Shown: piece by piece, positions 7,914 through 16,398 of the stretch
Layout of the letters: every line of letters starts with the position of its first letter
Position numbering within the stretch: position 1 is the first letter of the stretch
The notes under the pieces: generated by a model
The model's input: only the letters and a program-made list of their open reading frames with translations
Databases searched by the model: none
Told to the model about the DNA's origin: nothing
NCBI GenBank assembly: GCA_029227815.1
Contig: CP118523.1
Location: 1,736,001 to 1,800,000, forward strand
Direction: 5' to 3'
DNA from: Clostridiaceae bacterium M8S5
Lineage (GTDB): Bacteria; Bacillota; Clostridia; Tissierellales; MCWD3
DNA: 64,000 nt
Made by a program: the position numbers and the translations under genes

Positions 7914-8795
7914 ATGATTAAGAGTATGACTGGGTTTGGTCGGGGAGAAAGCTGTGATGATAAAAGAAGGTTCACCATAGAAGTGAGAACTATAAATCAT
8001 AAATACAATGATATTATAGTAAAAAAACCAAAACATCTTAATTACCTTGAAGAGAGAATAAAAAAAGAAGTAAAAGCAAGTTGTAGTAGAGGTAGAATAG
8101 AAATATATGTTTCAATGGAAAATATTAACGATCAAGATGTATTCGTAAAACCTGACATGTTGCTAGCAAAATCTTATAAAAGTGCGTTAGACGAATTAGC
8201 ACAAGAGCTAAAAATTGACAATGATGTTACGATATCTTCTATAATGAGATTTCAAGATATATTTAGAATAGAAAAGGCTCAGATAGATGAAGAGGAAATA
8301 TGGGTATTATTATCAAAAGCACTTGGTGATGCACTTAAGGAAGTATTACATATGAGAGTTGTCGAAGGAGAAAAGCTTGCTACAGAGATAATTAATAGAA
8401 GTAAAATAATCAAATCATATGTCGTAGACATAGAAAAGCTTGCAGATGTAGTGGTAAACGAATATAGAAAGAAACTGAAAGATAGGATAGAAAATATACT
8501 AGATCAGACTTATGAACTAGATGAAAGTAAATTAGCCAATGAAGTTGCGTTCTATGCAGATAGAAGCAATATAACAGAAGAAATAGTAAGACTTTATTCT
8601 CATATAGATCAACTGCAAGATACTATTACATTAGATAAAGCTGTTGGAAGAAAACTAGATTTCATTATTCAAGAAATGAATAGAGAAACTAATACTATAG
8701 GTTCTAAATCTGCCGATATTAGGATTACAAATTTAGTTGTAGAAATAAAAAGCGAATTAGAAAAGATTAGAGAACAAGTACAAAATATAGAGTAG
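7914..8795 (+). CDS. yicC: YicC/YloC family endoribonuclease
   Basis: The protein begins MIKSMTGFGRGE, the hallmark of YicC. It continues with 'VEVRTINHKYNDI' (here EVRTINHKYND) and ends with GRKLDFIIQEMNRETNTIGSKS, the conserved DUF1732 motif. The family is known as RNA-binding endoribonucleases in E. coli and B. subtilis. Length (293 aa) is standard. A GGAGGAG site lies upstream of the ATG. It opens a long plus-strand run (remA, gmk, rpoZ, coaBC, priA), as in B. subtilis yloC. The 190-base divergent gap to the amidohydrolase must carry its promoter; I did not find a clear -35/-10 pair. Confidence 0.95.
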   Translation: MIKSMTGFGRGESCDDKRRFTIEVRTINHKYNDIIVKKPKHLNYLEERIKKEVKASCSRGRIEIYVSMENINDQDVFVKPDMLLAKSYKSALDELAQELKIDNDVTISSIMRFQDIFRIEKAQIDEEEIWVLLSKALGDALKEVLHMRVVEGEKLATEIINRSKIIKSYVVDIEKLADVVVNEYRKKLKDRIENILDQTYELDESKLANEVAFYADRSNITEEIVRLYSHIDQLQDTITLDKAVGRKLDFIIQEMNRETNTIGSKSADIRITNLVVEIKSELEKIREQVQNIE

Positions 8796-8808
8796 GGAGG
8801 TTATCTGA

Positions 8809-9078
8809 TTGGCTATAAAACTAGTTAATATAGGATTTGGAAATATAGTTTCAGCTAACAGAATAGTTGCTATAGTTAGCCCTGAATCAGCTCCGATAAA
8901 AAGAATAATACAAGAAGCTAGAGATAGAGGTATGCTTATAGATGCAACTTATGGTAGAAGGACGAGAGCAGTTGTTATTACAGATAGTGATCATATCATA
9001 TTATCTGCAGTTCAGCCAGAGACAGTTGCACATAGGCTAAATGATAAAGAAATAGCTTCTGAAGCAAATAAGGAGTAA
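8809..9078 (+). CDS. remA: Extracellular matrix regulator RemA (DUF370)
   Basis: A small DNA-binding protein of the RemA family, which in B. subtilis activates matrix and osmoprotection genes. It starts from TTG at 8809, eight bases after GGGAGG, giving (M)[19 protein letters not shown] and the conserved '[18 protein letters not shown]' (bases 8920-8973). Length 89 aa is typical. It lies 13 bases after yicC and 13 bases before gmk, so it is translated as part of the same operon. In Clostridia the targets are largely uncharacterised. Confidence 0.93.
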   Translation: MAIKLVNIGFGNIVSANRIVAIVSPESAPIKRIIQEARDRGMLIDATYGRRTRAVVITDSDHIILSAVQPETVAHRLNDKEIASEANKE

Positions 9079-9091
9079 GAAGGGAGTCAAT

Positions 9092-9664
9092 ATGAAAGAA
9101 GGATTATTAATAGTTGTATCTGGACCATCTGGAGTAGGGAAAGGTACTATATGTAAAAAGCTACTTGCAGGCTTTAAAGGTGTAAACATGTCTATTTCAG
9201 CTACTACTAGAAAGCCAAGAGATGGTGAAGTACATGGTAAATCATACTTTTTCCTTAGTGAAGATGAGTTTCAAGAGAAGATAGACAATGATGAATTCAT
9301 TGAATATGCAAAGGTCTACCAAAACTATTATGGGACACTCAAAAGTGTAGTAATGGATATGATAGAAAAGGGACAAAATGTACTGTTAGAGATAGATGTA
9401 CAGGGAGCTATTCAGGTTAAAGAAAAGTATGAAAAAGCTATAATGATATTTATATTACCACCGTCGATGAAAGAATTAAAAGAGAGAATTATAGGGCGTG
9501 GCTCTGAAAATGATGAAAGTATGAATATTAGATTAGGGCAAGCTCAAAGTGAAATAGATATGATACACAACTACGATTATAGCGTATTAAACGCTGATTT
9601 AAAAACAGCATGTAAACAAGTAGAATCAATAATCATAGCAGAAACATGTAAAATAAGAAAGTAA
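9092..9664 (+). CDS. gmk: Guanylate kinase
   Basis: Phosphorylates GMP to GDP with ATP. Seen: Walker A SGPSGVGKGT near residue 12, the GMP-binding 'SATTRKPRDGEVHGKSYFF' segment, EIDVQGAIQVKE and 'IMIFILPPS'. Length 190 aa is a little shorter than the 200-210 aa of many homologues but no motif is missing. The start ATG has an AAGGGAG site. It is part of the yicC-remA-gmk-rpoZ-coaBC-priA series. The product feeds the GTP/ppGpp pool. Confidence 0.96.
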   Translation: MKEGLLIVVSGPSGVGKGTICKKLLAGFKGVNMSISATTRKPRDGEVHGKSYFFLSEDEFQEKIDNDEFIEYAKVYQNYYGTLKSVVMDMIEKGQNVLLEIDVQGAIQVKEKYEKAIMIFILPPSMKELKERIIGRGSENDESMNIRLGQAQSEIDMIHNYDYSVLNADLKTACKQVESIIIAETCKIRK

Positions 9665-9690
9665 AATAAAAACTAGGAGGTTTTTTGATT

Positions 9691-9903
9691 ATGTTATATC
9701 CTTCAATGAGCGATATATTAAAAAAAGTAGATAGTAGATACACATTAGCAATGGCAGTGTCAAAGAGAGCAAGACAAATAATAGATGGTGAAGATGTTCT
9801 TACAAAAGTTAAGACAACAAAGCCAGTTACACTAGCACTACATGAAATAGAAGAAGATAAGTTAATCGTATCAGACGTAGTTGATGACATAGAGGACAAG
9901 TAG
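9691..9903 (+). CDS. rpoZ: RNA polymerase omega subunit
   Basis: A 70-aa omega subunit that helps assemble beta-prime. The sequence MLYPSMSDILKKVDSRYTLAM, then AVSKRARQIIDGE, matches the family start (MLYPS-DLL-KVDSRYTLV). I chose the ATG at 9691, ten bases after AGGAGG. An in-frame TTG six bases earlier would sit too close to the ribosome binding site. The order gmk-rpoZ-coaBC is conserved widely in Firmicutes. Confidence 0.94.
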   Translation: MLYPSMSDILKKVDSRYTLAMAVSKRARQIIDGEDVLTKVKTTKPVTLALHEIEEDKLIVSDVVDDIEDK

Positions 9904-9911
9904 GTGATATA

Positions 9912-11123
9912 ATGCTTAAAGGCAAAAACATAGTGATAGGAGTTACAGGTGGTATAGCTGTATATAAAGCAGTAGATATAGTGAGTAGACTAAAAAAGCT
10001 AAATGCTAATATAGACATAATAATGACTGAGTCTGCTACTAAATTTGTTACTCCATTGACATTTCAATCATTAGCACACAATGAAGTCGTTGTAGATATG
10101 TTCAAAGAAGTTACAAACTGGAATATAGAACATATAGCACTAGCGAAAAAAGCAGATGTGTTTTTGATAGCCCCAGCTACAGCAAATATCATAGGCAAAA
10201 TAGCTAATGGTATTGCTGATGATATGCTAAGTACAACTGTTATGGCTACGAGGGCAAAAACTATTATAGCACCTGCTATGAATACTAACATGTACACAAA
10301 TGTTATAGTTAGGGAAAATATCAGCAAATTAAAAAGTCTAGGATATGAGTTTATTGACCCAGTAGAAGGTAGACTCGCCTGTGGAGACTTAGGAGCTGGC
10401 AAATTCCCAAACCCAGAAGATATAGTTAAGCAAGTTTTAGAAATAATGAATAGAGAAGAGAAAGATTTAGAAGGTAAAAAAGTATTAGTTACAGCTGGCT
10501 CAACAATAGCACCAATAGATCCAGTTAGATTTCTTACTAATCATTCAAGTGGTAAAATGGGCTATGCGATAGCAAGAGAAGCTAAAAGAAGAGGTGCTGA
10601 TGTAGTATTAGTTAGTGGACATACTACCCAGGAGCAAATAGCCGATATAAAGACAATATATATAGATACAACAGAAGAAATGCTAGATGCAGTAAAGTCA
10701 AATCTTGAGGATGCAGATATAGTTATAAAAGCAGCTGCCCCGCTTGATTATAAGCCTAAAACAATAGCACAAAACAAGATTAAAAAGACTACAGGTGATT
10801 TATGTGTAGAGTTTGATAGATCACCAGATATATTAAAGACAATAGGTGGAATGAAAAAAGAGCAAGTATTGGTTGGATTTGCAGCAGAAACAGAGAATCT
10901 AATTGAGAACGCGAAGAAGAAGCTAGAAAAAAAGAATCTAGACTTCATAGTCGCTAATGATATCTCTAAAAAAGGAGCAGGTTTTAAAGGAGATACAAAT
11001 GCAGTGACTATGATTAGTAAAGAAGAAATAAAAGAATACGCTCTAATGAAAAAGAGTGAGTTAGCTAAAGAAATAATTAATAATGCAGTAGATTTTATGA
11101 ACAAAAGGAAACAAAACCACTGA
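9912..11123 (+). CDS. coaBC: Bifunctional phosphopantothenoylcysteine decarboxylase / phosphopantothenate-cysteine ligase
   Basis: Carries out two steps of coenzyme A synthesis. The N-terminal CoaC flavoprotein half (about 1-185) shows GVTGGIAVYKAVD, the catalytic His in NIEHIALAKKADV and the PAMNTNMY substrate-clamp motif. The C-terminal CoaB half (about 190-400) shows KKVLVTAGSTIAPIDPVRFLTN, IKAAAPLDYKPK and 'VGFAAETEN'. Full-length at 403 aa. It lies 8 bases after rpoZ. Pairs functionally with coaD at 30651 in this window. Confidence 0.96.
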   Translation: MLKGKNIVIGVTGGIAVYKAVDIVSRLKKLNANIDIIMTESATKFVTPLTFQSLAHNEVVVDMFKEVTNWNIEHIALAKKADVFLIAPATANIIGKIANGIADDMLSTTVMATRAKTIIAPAMNTNMYTNVIVRENISKLKSLGYEFIDPVEGRLACGDLGAGKFPNPEDIVKQVLEIMNREEKDLEGKKVLVTAGSTIAPIDPVRFLTNHSSGKMGYAIAREAKRRGADVVLVSGHTTQEQIADIKTIYIDTTEEMLDAVKSNLEDADIVIKAAAPLDYKPKTIAQNKIKKTTGDLCVEFDRSPDILKTIGGMKKEQVLVGFAAETENLIENAKKKLEKKNLDFIVANDISKKGAGFKGDTNAVTMISKEEIKEYALMKKSELAKEIINNAVDFMNKRKQNH

Positions 11124-11201
11124 GTTAATATATAAGCAATGTAGTATATCATTGACGGATAACAGTTTATTTATATTATGTATATTATGAGAGGGAATAT
11201 T

Positions 11202-13676
11202 ATGAATAATAGACTATATGCAGAGATTGTAGTAGACAACAGACACATGAATACAGACGTACTCTATACATATAGAGTGCCATCAGAATTACAAAAAACT
11301 ATAAATACTGGATATAGAGTATTTGTACCCTTTGGAAAGAGTGGCAAACTTCTTGAAGGTATAATTATTAATATAAAAGATAATTGCGGAGTAGATGATA
11401 ATAAGATAAAAGAAATACATGATATGGTGGACAATGATAGAGTGTTAAACGATTGCCAAATAAAGTTAGGGCTATGGATGAAAAAACACTATATGTCTAA
11501 ATATTTAGATGTATTTAGGACTATGATTCCATCAGGAGTTAAAGGGAAAGTTGACTATAATCTTACACTTAACGTTGAGATAGATTATACTAACATAGTT
11601 TTATCTAGTAAAGAGAAAAAAATAATTGATTATATTTCTTCAAATAAAACTGTCAAATTGAGTACACTAAAAAAGGAGCTGGATATATCTAATATAAATC
11701 CAGCTATAACAAATTTAACAAATAATTTCTTCATTCTAAAGCAGAGAATAGAGAAAGCAGGTATTAAGAAAATAACAGAGAAGATAATAAGTATCAATAC
11801 CAATACAGAAAATATTGAAGATGTATTATCAAAAAGAGCCAAAAGGCAGATAGATATACTAAAATATCTCAAAACTAACGGGAAAGTAAGACAAAGTATA
11901 CTAACCAAAGACTTGAATGTAAGTTCTCAAAGTATAAAGGCATTATCTGATAAAGGATTAATCAATATACAAATTATGGACATTACTAGAAATCCTATAA
12001 AAGAGGATTATCAGAGAAGCGAGATGCTTAAGCTTACAGCTGAACAAAGAGTATGTCTTAACGAAATAAAGGAGTCTATAAGTCTAGGGGATAGTCAAAG
12101 TCGAACATTTCTGTTACATGGGGTTACTGGTAGTGGCAAAACAGAGGTATATTTACAACTAATAGATGATATGCTTAAAGCTAAAAAAGACAGCATAGTC
12201 TTAGTTCCAGAGATATCACTTACTCCCCAAACTGTGGAGAGATTTGCAAGTAGATTCGGTGATAATGTTGCAGTAATACACAGTAGGCTTTCACAAGGAG
12301 AAAAGTTTGACGAATGGCGAAAAATAAGAGATGGTAAGGTTAAAATTGTAGTAGGAGCAAGATCTGCAGTGTTTTCTCCATTTAAAAATCTAGGATTAAT
12401 TATAATAGATGAAGAACATGAATCCACATATAAATCAAGCAAAGACCCTAAATACGATACAATAGAAGTAGCAAAAAAGAGATGTGAACTTGAGGATGCA
12501 TATCTACTACTTGGATCTGCCACACCATCTATAGAAACATACTACAAAAGTAGTATAAATGAAATAAAATTACTAGAGATGAGGAAAAGAGCCAATAAGA
12601 GTTTATTGCCAAAAGTGCATGTAATAGATATGAAGAGAGAGCTTGCTAATGGAAACAAATCATTTTTTAGTAGGAAACTATATGATGAGATTAGTGAGAA
12701 TCTAAAACGTAAAGAACAAACTATAATATTTATGAACAGAAGAGGATTTTCTACATTTGTATCATGTAGGAGTTGTGGCTATGTAGTAAAATGTGATAGC
12801 TGTGATATATCTATGACATACCATGCTAATAAAGGTATGCTGATGTGTCACTATTGTGGAAAGGCAGTCAAAGCGCCAAGAATATGTCCAGAGTGTGGCA
12901 GTAAGTATATCAAATACTTTGGAGCAGGAACACAAAAGGTAGAAGAAAGTATAAAAAAATACTTTAAAGATGCAAGAGTAATAAGAATGGACAATGATAC
13001 TACTAGTAAAAAAGGTAGCCATGAAGCAATACTTAAGAAGGTTAAAAATAACGAAATAGATATATTGATAGGAACACAAATGATTACAAAAGGACTCGAT
13101 TTTCCAAATGTAACTCTAGTAGGAATAATAGCAGCAGATATGTCACTAAATCTTCCTGATTTTAGAGCTAGTGAAAGAACGTTTCAGCTGTTGACGCAAG
13201 TATCAGGTAGAGCAGGTAGGGGGACAAGAAAAGGTAGAGTAGTGTTGCAGACATACGAGCCAGAGCATTATGCTATAGAGCTTTCTAAAGAGCATGATTT
13301 TATTGAGTTTTATAATAATGAAATAATAATGAGAAGGGAATTTGACTATCCTCCATTTAAAAATATTATAAATATAGTACTCAGAGGTAAAAATGAATCT
13401 ATCGTAAAAACTGAGATTGAAAAATTCAAACAAAGTATAATAAATAATATAAATTCTAAAGTAAATAGAAATAGATATCAATTAATAGGCCCTATAACAG
13501 CTCCAATATACAGAATAAAAGGTTACTACAGATGGCAGTTGATATTAAAAGCCGATAATATAGAGTTAGATAACATTAAAGATAGTATATATGAGGAATA
13601 CAAAAAATACATAAAGTATAAAATGTGTAGTGAGATACTATTTAATATCAGTATTAATCCCTATACTATAATGTAG
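11202..13676 (+). CDS. priA: Primosomal protein N' (replication restart helicase)
   Basis: A DEAH-type superfamily 2 helicase that reloads the replisome at stalled forks. Seen in order: an N-terminal DNA-binding domain, Walker A GVTGSGKTEVY, the DEEH box IIIDEEHESTYK, four CxxC pairs of the zinc module (CRSCGYVVKCDSC ... CHYCGK ... CPECGS), then motif VI 'QVSGRAGRGTRKGRV'. I place the start at 11202 (MNNRLYAEIVVD), seven bases after GAGGG; two earlier in-frame ATGs lack a binding site. Length 824 aa. Followed after 9 bases by def, as in B. subtilis. Confidence 0.96.
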   Translation: MNNRLYAEIVVDNRHMNTDVLYTYRVPSELQKTINTGYRVFVPFGKSGKLLEGIIINIKDNCGVDDNKIKEIHDMVDNDRVLNDCQIKLGLWMKKHYMSKYLDVFRTMIPSGVKGKVDYNLTLNVEIDYTNIVLSSKEKKIIDYISSNKTVKLSTLKKELDISNINPAITNLTNNFFILKQRIEKAGIKKITEKIISINTNTENIEDVLSKRAKRQIDILKYLKTNGKVRQSILTKDLNVSSQSIKALSDKGLINIQIMDITRNPIKEDYQRSEMLKLTAEQRVCLNEIKESISLGDSQSRTFLLHGVTGSGKTEVYLQLIDDMLKAKKDSIVLVPEISLTPQTVERFASRFGDNVAVIHSRLSQGEKFDEWRKIRDGKVKIVVGARSAVFSPFKNLGLIIIDEEHESTYKSSKDPKYDTIEVAKKRCELEDAYLLLGSATPSIETYYKSSINEIKLLEMRKRANKSLLPKVHVIDMKRELANGNKSFFSRKLYDEISENLKRKEQTIIFMNRRGFSTFVSCRSCGYVVKCDSCDISMTYHANKGMLMCHYCGKAVKAPRICPECGSKYIKYFGAGTQKVEESIKKYFKDARVIRMDNDTTSKKGSHEAILKKVKNNEIDILIGTQMITKGLDFPNVTLVGIIAADMSLNLPDFRASERTFQLLTQVSGRAGRGTRKGRVVLQTYEPEHYAIELSKEHDFIEFYNNEIIMRREFDYPPFKNIINIVLRGKNESIVKTEIEKFKQSIINNINSKVNRNRYQLIGPITAPIYRIKGYYRWQLILKADNIELDNIKDSIYEEYKKYIKYKMCSEILFNISINPYTIM

Positions 13677-13685
13677 GAGGATATA

Positions 13686-14129
13686 ATGGCTTACAGAAAA
13701 TTGAGATTTGAAGGTGACCCAATATTAAGGAGAAAATCAAGAGAAGTAAGAAAAATAGATAAAAATATATTAAAACTTATAGATGATATGATAGAAGTTA
13801 TGGCAAAAGAAGATGGTTTGGGATTGGCTGCTGTGCAATTAGGAATATTAAAGAGAGTCATCATAATAGATACTAAAGATGAAATTGTAAAATTAATTAA
13901 CCCAGTTTTAATACATCAAGAGGGTGAAGATATAGATGTAGAAGGCTGTTTAAGCGTGCCAGGCAGACAAGGTAAAGTTAAAAGACCTTACAAAGTAAGA
14001 GTTAGATATACTGATATTGATGGAAACAGAAAAATAATTAAAGGAAAAGGTCTATTTGCTAGAGCGTTGTGTCATGAGATAGATCATCTCAACGGGATAC
14101 TATATATTGATAAAATAATTGAAGAATAA
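13686..14129 (+). CDS. def: Peptide deformylase (first of a tandem pair)
   Basis: Removes the N-formyl group from new proteins. All three metal-site motifs are present: motif 1 GLGLAAVQLG (usual GxGLAAPQ, with Val in place of Pro), motif 2 EGCLS and motif 3 HEIDH. Length 147 aa, a type 1/3-like short form. GGAGG precedes the ATG. It is 24 bases upstream of a second, clearly paralogous def gene; both begin A-(Y/L)-R-(K/Q)-LRFEGDPILR. The pair lies between priA and fmt, the usual context. Confidence 0.93.
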   Translation: MAYRKLRFEGDPILRRKSREVRKIDKNILKLIDDMIEVMAKEDGLGLAAVQLGILKRVIIIDTKDEIVKLINPVLIHQEGEDIDVEGCLSVPGRQGKVKRPYKVRVRYTDIDGNRKIIKGKGLFARALCHEIDHLNGILYIDKIIEE

Positions 14130-14153
14130 CAAAGTGATATAGGAGGTAATGAA

Positions 14154-14597
14154 GTGGCATTAAGACAATTGAGATTTGAAGGAGACCCAATACTAAGGAA
14201 AAAATCTAGAGAAGTTACTAAAATAGATAAGAGGATACTCTTACTCTTAGAAGATATGGCAGAAACTATGAGAAAAGAAGAGGGAGCAGGACTAGCGGCA
14301 CCTCAAATTGGTGTATTAAAGAGAATGGCAACAGTAGTAATAGATGATAACATTCTCAAATTGATTAACCCTGTTATATTACATCAAGAAGGAGAAGAAA
14401 TCGACTATGAGGCTTGCTTAAGTGTACCTAATAGAAGTGAACAAGTAAAAAGACCGAGTAAAGTAAAAGTAAAGTATAAAGATATAAATGGTAATGAGCA
14501 AATTATAGATGCAGAGGGTTGGAATGCACGACTATTATGCCACGAAATAGATCATCTTGATGGAATACTTTATATAGACAAATCAATTAAGGGTTAA
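14154..14597 (+). CDS. def: Peptide deformylase (second of a tandem pair)
   Basis: A paralogue of the preceding gene, the same length (147 aa) and starting from GTG with GGAGG. Motif 1 is the canonical GAGLAAPQIG and motif 3 is HEIDH, but motif 2 reads EACLS, not EGCLS. The metal-binding Cys is retained and the neighbouring Gly is replaced by Ala. The two copies have diverged in opposite ways: copy 1 is unusual in motif 1, copy 2 in motif 2. This suggests an old duplication with possible specialisation. Whether both are active cannot be told from sequence. Confidence 0.92.
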   Translation: MALRQLRFEGDPILRKKSREVTKIDKRILLLLEDMAETMRKEEGAGLAAPQIGVLKRMATVVIDDNILKLINPVILHQEGEEIDYEACLSVPNRSEQVKRPSKVKVKYKDINGNEQIIDAEGWNARLLCHEIDHLDGILYIDKSIKG

Positions 14598-14609
14598 GGA
14601 GTTGAAAAC

Positions 14610-15539
14610 ATGAGAGTAGTATTTATGGGTACACCTGATTTTGCAGTATCTACATTAGATAGATTGCATGAAAATGGACATGATGTAGTACTTGTAATAA
14701 CTCAGCCTGATAAAAAAAGAGGTAGAGGTAAAAAGGTTTCATTTCCTCCAGTGAAAGAAAGAGCATTAGAGCTAGGTATAGAGGTTTTTCAGCCAAGTAA
14801 AATAAATAAAGAAGAAAGTGTAGAAAAACTAAGAGAGGCTAATCTAGATGTAATAGTAGTGACAGCTTTCGGACAATTAGTATCACAGCAGATATTAGAT
14901 TTGCCTAAGTATGGATGTATAAATGTTCATGCTTCTTTGCTACCATACTATAGAGGAGCAGCTCCTATCAACTGGGCTATAATAAATGGGGAGAAAGAAT
15001 CTGGAGTTACAACTATGATGATGGCTAGAGGGCTTGACTCTGGAGATATGCTCTTAAAAGCTAAAGTAAATATTGGAGAAGAGGAGACTGCTGGGGAACT
15101 TTATGATAGACTTAAAGAACTAGGAGCTAATCTTTTAGTAGAGACTCTAAATAAACTAGAAAATGGAGCATTACTGGCAGAAGAGCAAAACCATGATATA
15201 GCTACATATGCACCTATAATGGATAAATCGCTTGGGCATATTGATTTTAGTAAGTCTTGCAAAGAGATTAAGAACCTAGTGAGAGGCACTCAGCCTTGGC
15301 CTGGTTGTTACTGTGAATACAAAGATAATAAAATTAAAATATACAAGGTTGACTATGAGACTGGTCAGTTTAATGGTGAAGTAGGACAAATCCTAAGCGC
15401 TAATAGTGATGGAATAAAGGTGAAATGTAATGATGGAATTATAGCTATAAAGGAGCTACAAATGCCAGGTAAAAGAAGAATGAATATAAAAGAATTTTTA
15501 GCAGGTAATACAGTAGAAATAGGATCTAAACTAAAATAA
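14610..15539 (+). CDS. fmt: Methionyl-tRNA formyltransferase
   Basis: Formylates initiator Met-tRNA using 10-formyl-tetrahydrofolate. Seen: MRVVFMGTPDFAVSTL, the folate/catalytic segment NVHASLLPYYRGAAPINWAI with the catalytic Asn-His, and GVTTMMMARGLDSGDML with the catalytic Asp; then the C-terminal OB-like domain with GTQPWPGCYC. Length 309 aa is normal. It directly follows the two deformylase genes, so the enzymes that add and remove the formyl group are co-transcribed. Confidence 0.97.
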   Translation: MRVVFMGTPDFAVSTLDRLHENGHDVVLVITQPDKKRGRGKKVSFPPVKERALELGIEVFQPSKINKEESVEKLREANLDVIVVTAFGQLVSQQILDLPKYGCINVHASLLPYYRGAAPINWAIINGEKESGVTTMMMARGLDSGDMLLKAKVNIGEEETAGELYDRLKELGANLLVETLNKLENGALLAEEQNHDIATYAPIMDKSLGHIDFSKSCKEIKNLVRGTQPWPGCYCEYKDNKIKIYKVDYETGQFNGEVGQILSANSDGIKVKCNDGIIAIKELQMPGKRRMNIKEFLAGNTVEIGSKLK

Positions 15540-15556
15540 TGCTTGGAAGTGTTGTC

Positions 15557-16312
15557 ATGAAAAATGATAGAAAAAAATTTTTTGGTGTAATGTTTTTTAC
15601 CGCTATATTATCAGTTGTATTAGTAGTATTAAGTATTTACTTTTTAGTTAATAAAAACAATAATTTTATAAAAATTGTAATAATACTCGCGATAGCGTTT
15701 TTTATGATAGTGAGCATATTTGTGATATTCGGAATTATTATACTGAGTAGATGGGTTTATAGTGGTAATATCAATAAAAAGAGTGCAATGTTTCTAAAGT
15801 TCTTACTCAAAACTATTTATCCAGTATTGATGATGGTTTCTAAGGTTATAAATATAGATAAGGCTACTATACAGAGAGCTTATTGTAATATACACAATAC
15901 ACTTATTGAAAATCTAAAAGTAAAGGTTGATGGTAGTGATATATTATTACTATTACCGCATTGTATTCAAAATTCACAGTGCCCATATAAGATAACAAAT
16001 GATATATATAACTGCAAAATGTGCGGGAAATGTATCGTAGGAGATATTATAAAATTAACAAGCGCTTACAATATGGAGGCTGTAGTTGCAACAGGTGGAA
16101 CGCTAGCAAGGCAGTGGGTAAAAAAGAGAAGACCAAAAGCTATAATAGCTGTTGCATGTGAGAGAGATTTGACTAGTGGAATTAATGATATAAGCAAAAT
16201 ACCTGTTTATGGAGTATTCAATATAATAAAAAAGACCCCATGTCACGATACAAGTGTAGATATAGATAAGCTAAAGAACGCGATTGATATGTTTATAAAA
16301 GTAGATAATTGA
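15557..16312 (+). CDS. DUF116 cysteine-rich membrane protein
   Basis: Two hydrophobic segments lie at about residues 10-32 and 38-65. A cytoplasmic-type domain follows with a dense cysteine set: LLPHCIQNSQCPYKI, then YNCKMCGKCIVGDI, and later IIAVACERDL and TPCHD. This is the DUF116 family, common in Clostridia and usually sited between fmt and rsmB, as here; its function is unknown. The cysteine spacing suggests metal or Fe-S binding (inference). I chose the ATG at 15557 with GGAAG seven bases upstream; an alternative ATG at 15539 overlaps the fmt stop. Confidence 0.85.
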   Translation: MKNDRKKFFGVMFFTAILSVVLVVLSIYFLVNKNNNFIKIVIILAIAFFMIVSIFVIFGIIILSRWVYSGNINKKSAMFLKFLLKTIYPVLMMVSKVINIDKATIQRAYCNIHNTLIENLKVKVDGSDILLLLPHCIQNSQCPYKITNDIYNCKMCGKCIVGDIIKLTSAYNMEAVVATGGTLARQWVKKRRPKAIIAVACERDLTSGINDISKIPVYGVFNIIKKTPCHDTSVDIDKLKNAIDMFIKVDN

Positions 16313-16326
16313 TCAGTAAAAGATTT

Positions 16327-16370
16327 GCTCTAGAGATGATATAGTTACCTGCTCTAGAGCTTGTATTTTA
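16327..16370 (+). terminator. Hairpin between the DUF116 gene and rsmB
   Basis: GCTCTAGAG (16327-16335) pairs with CTCTAGAGC (16352-16360), a 9-bp stem with a 16-base loop, followed by TTGTATTTT. A likely partial terminator inside the operon. Confidence 0.6.
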
Positions 16371-16398
16371 AATAATAATACAGAGTACGGAGGAATAT

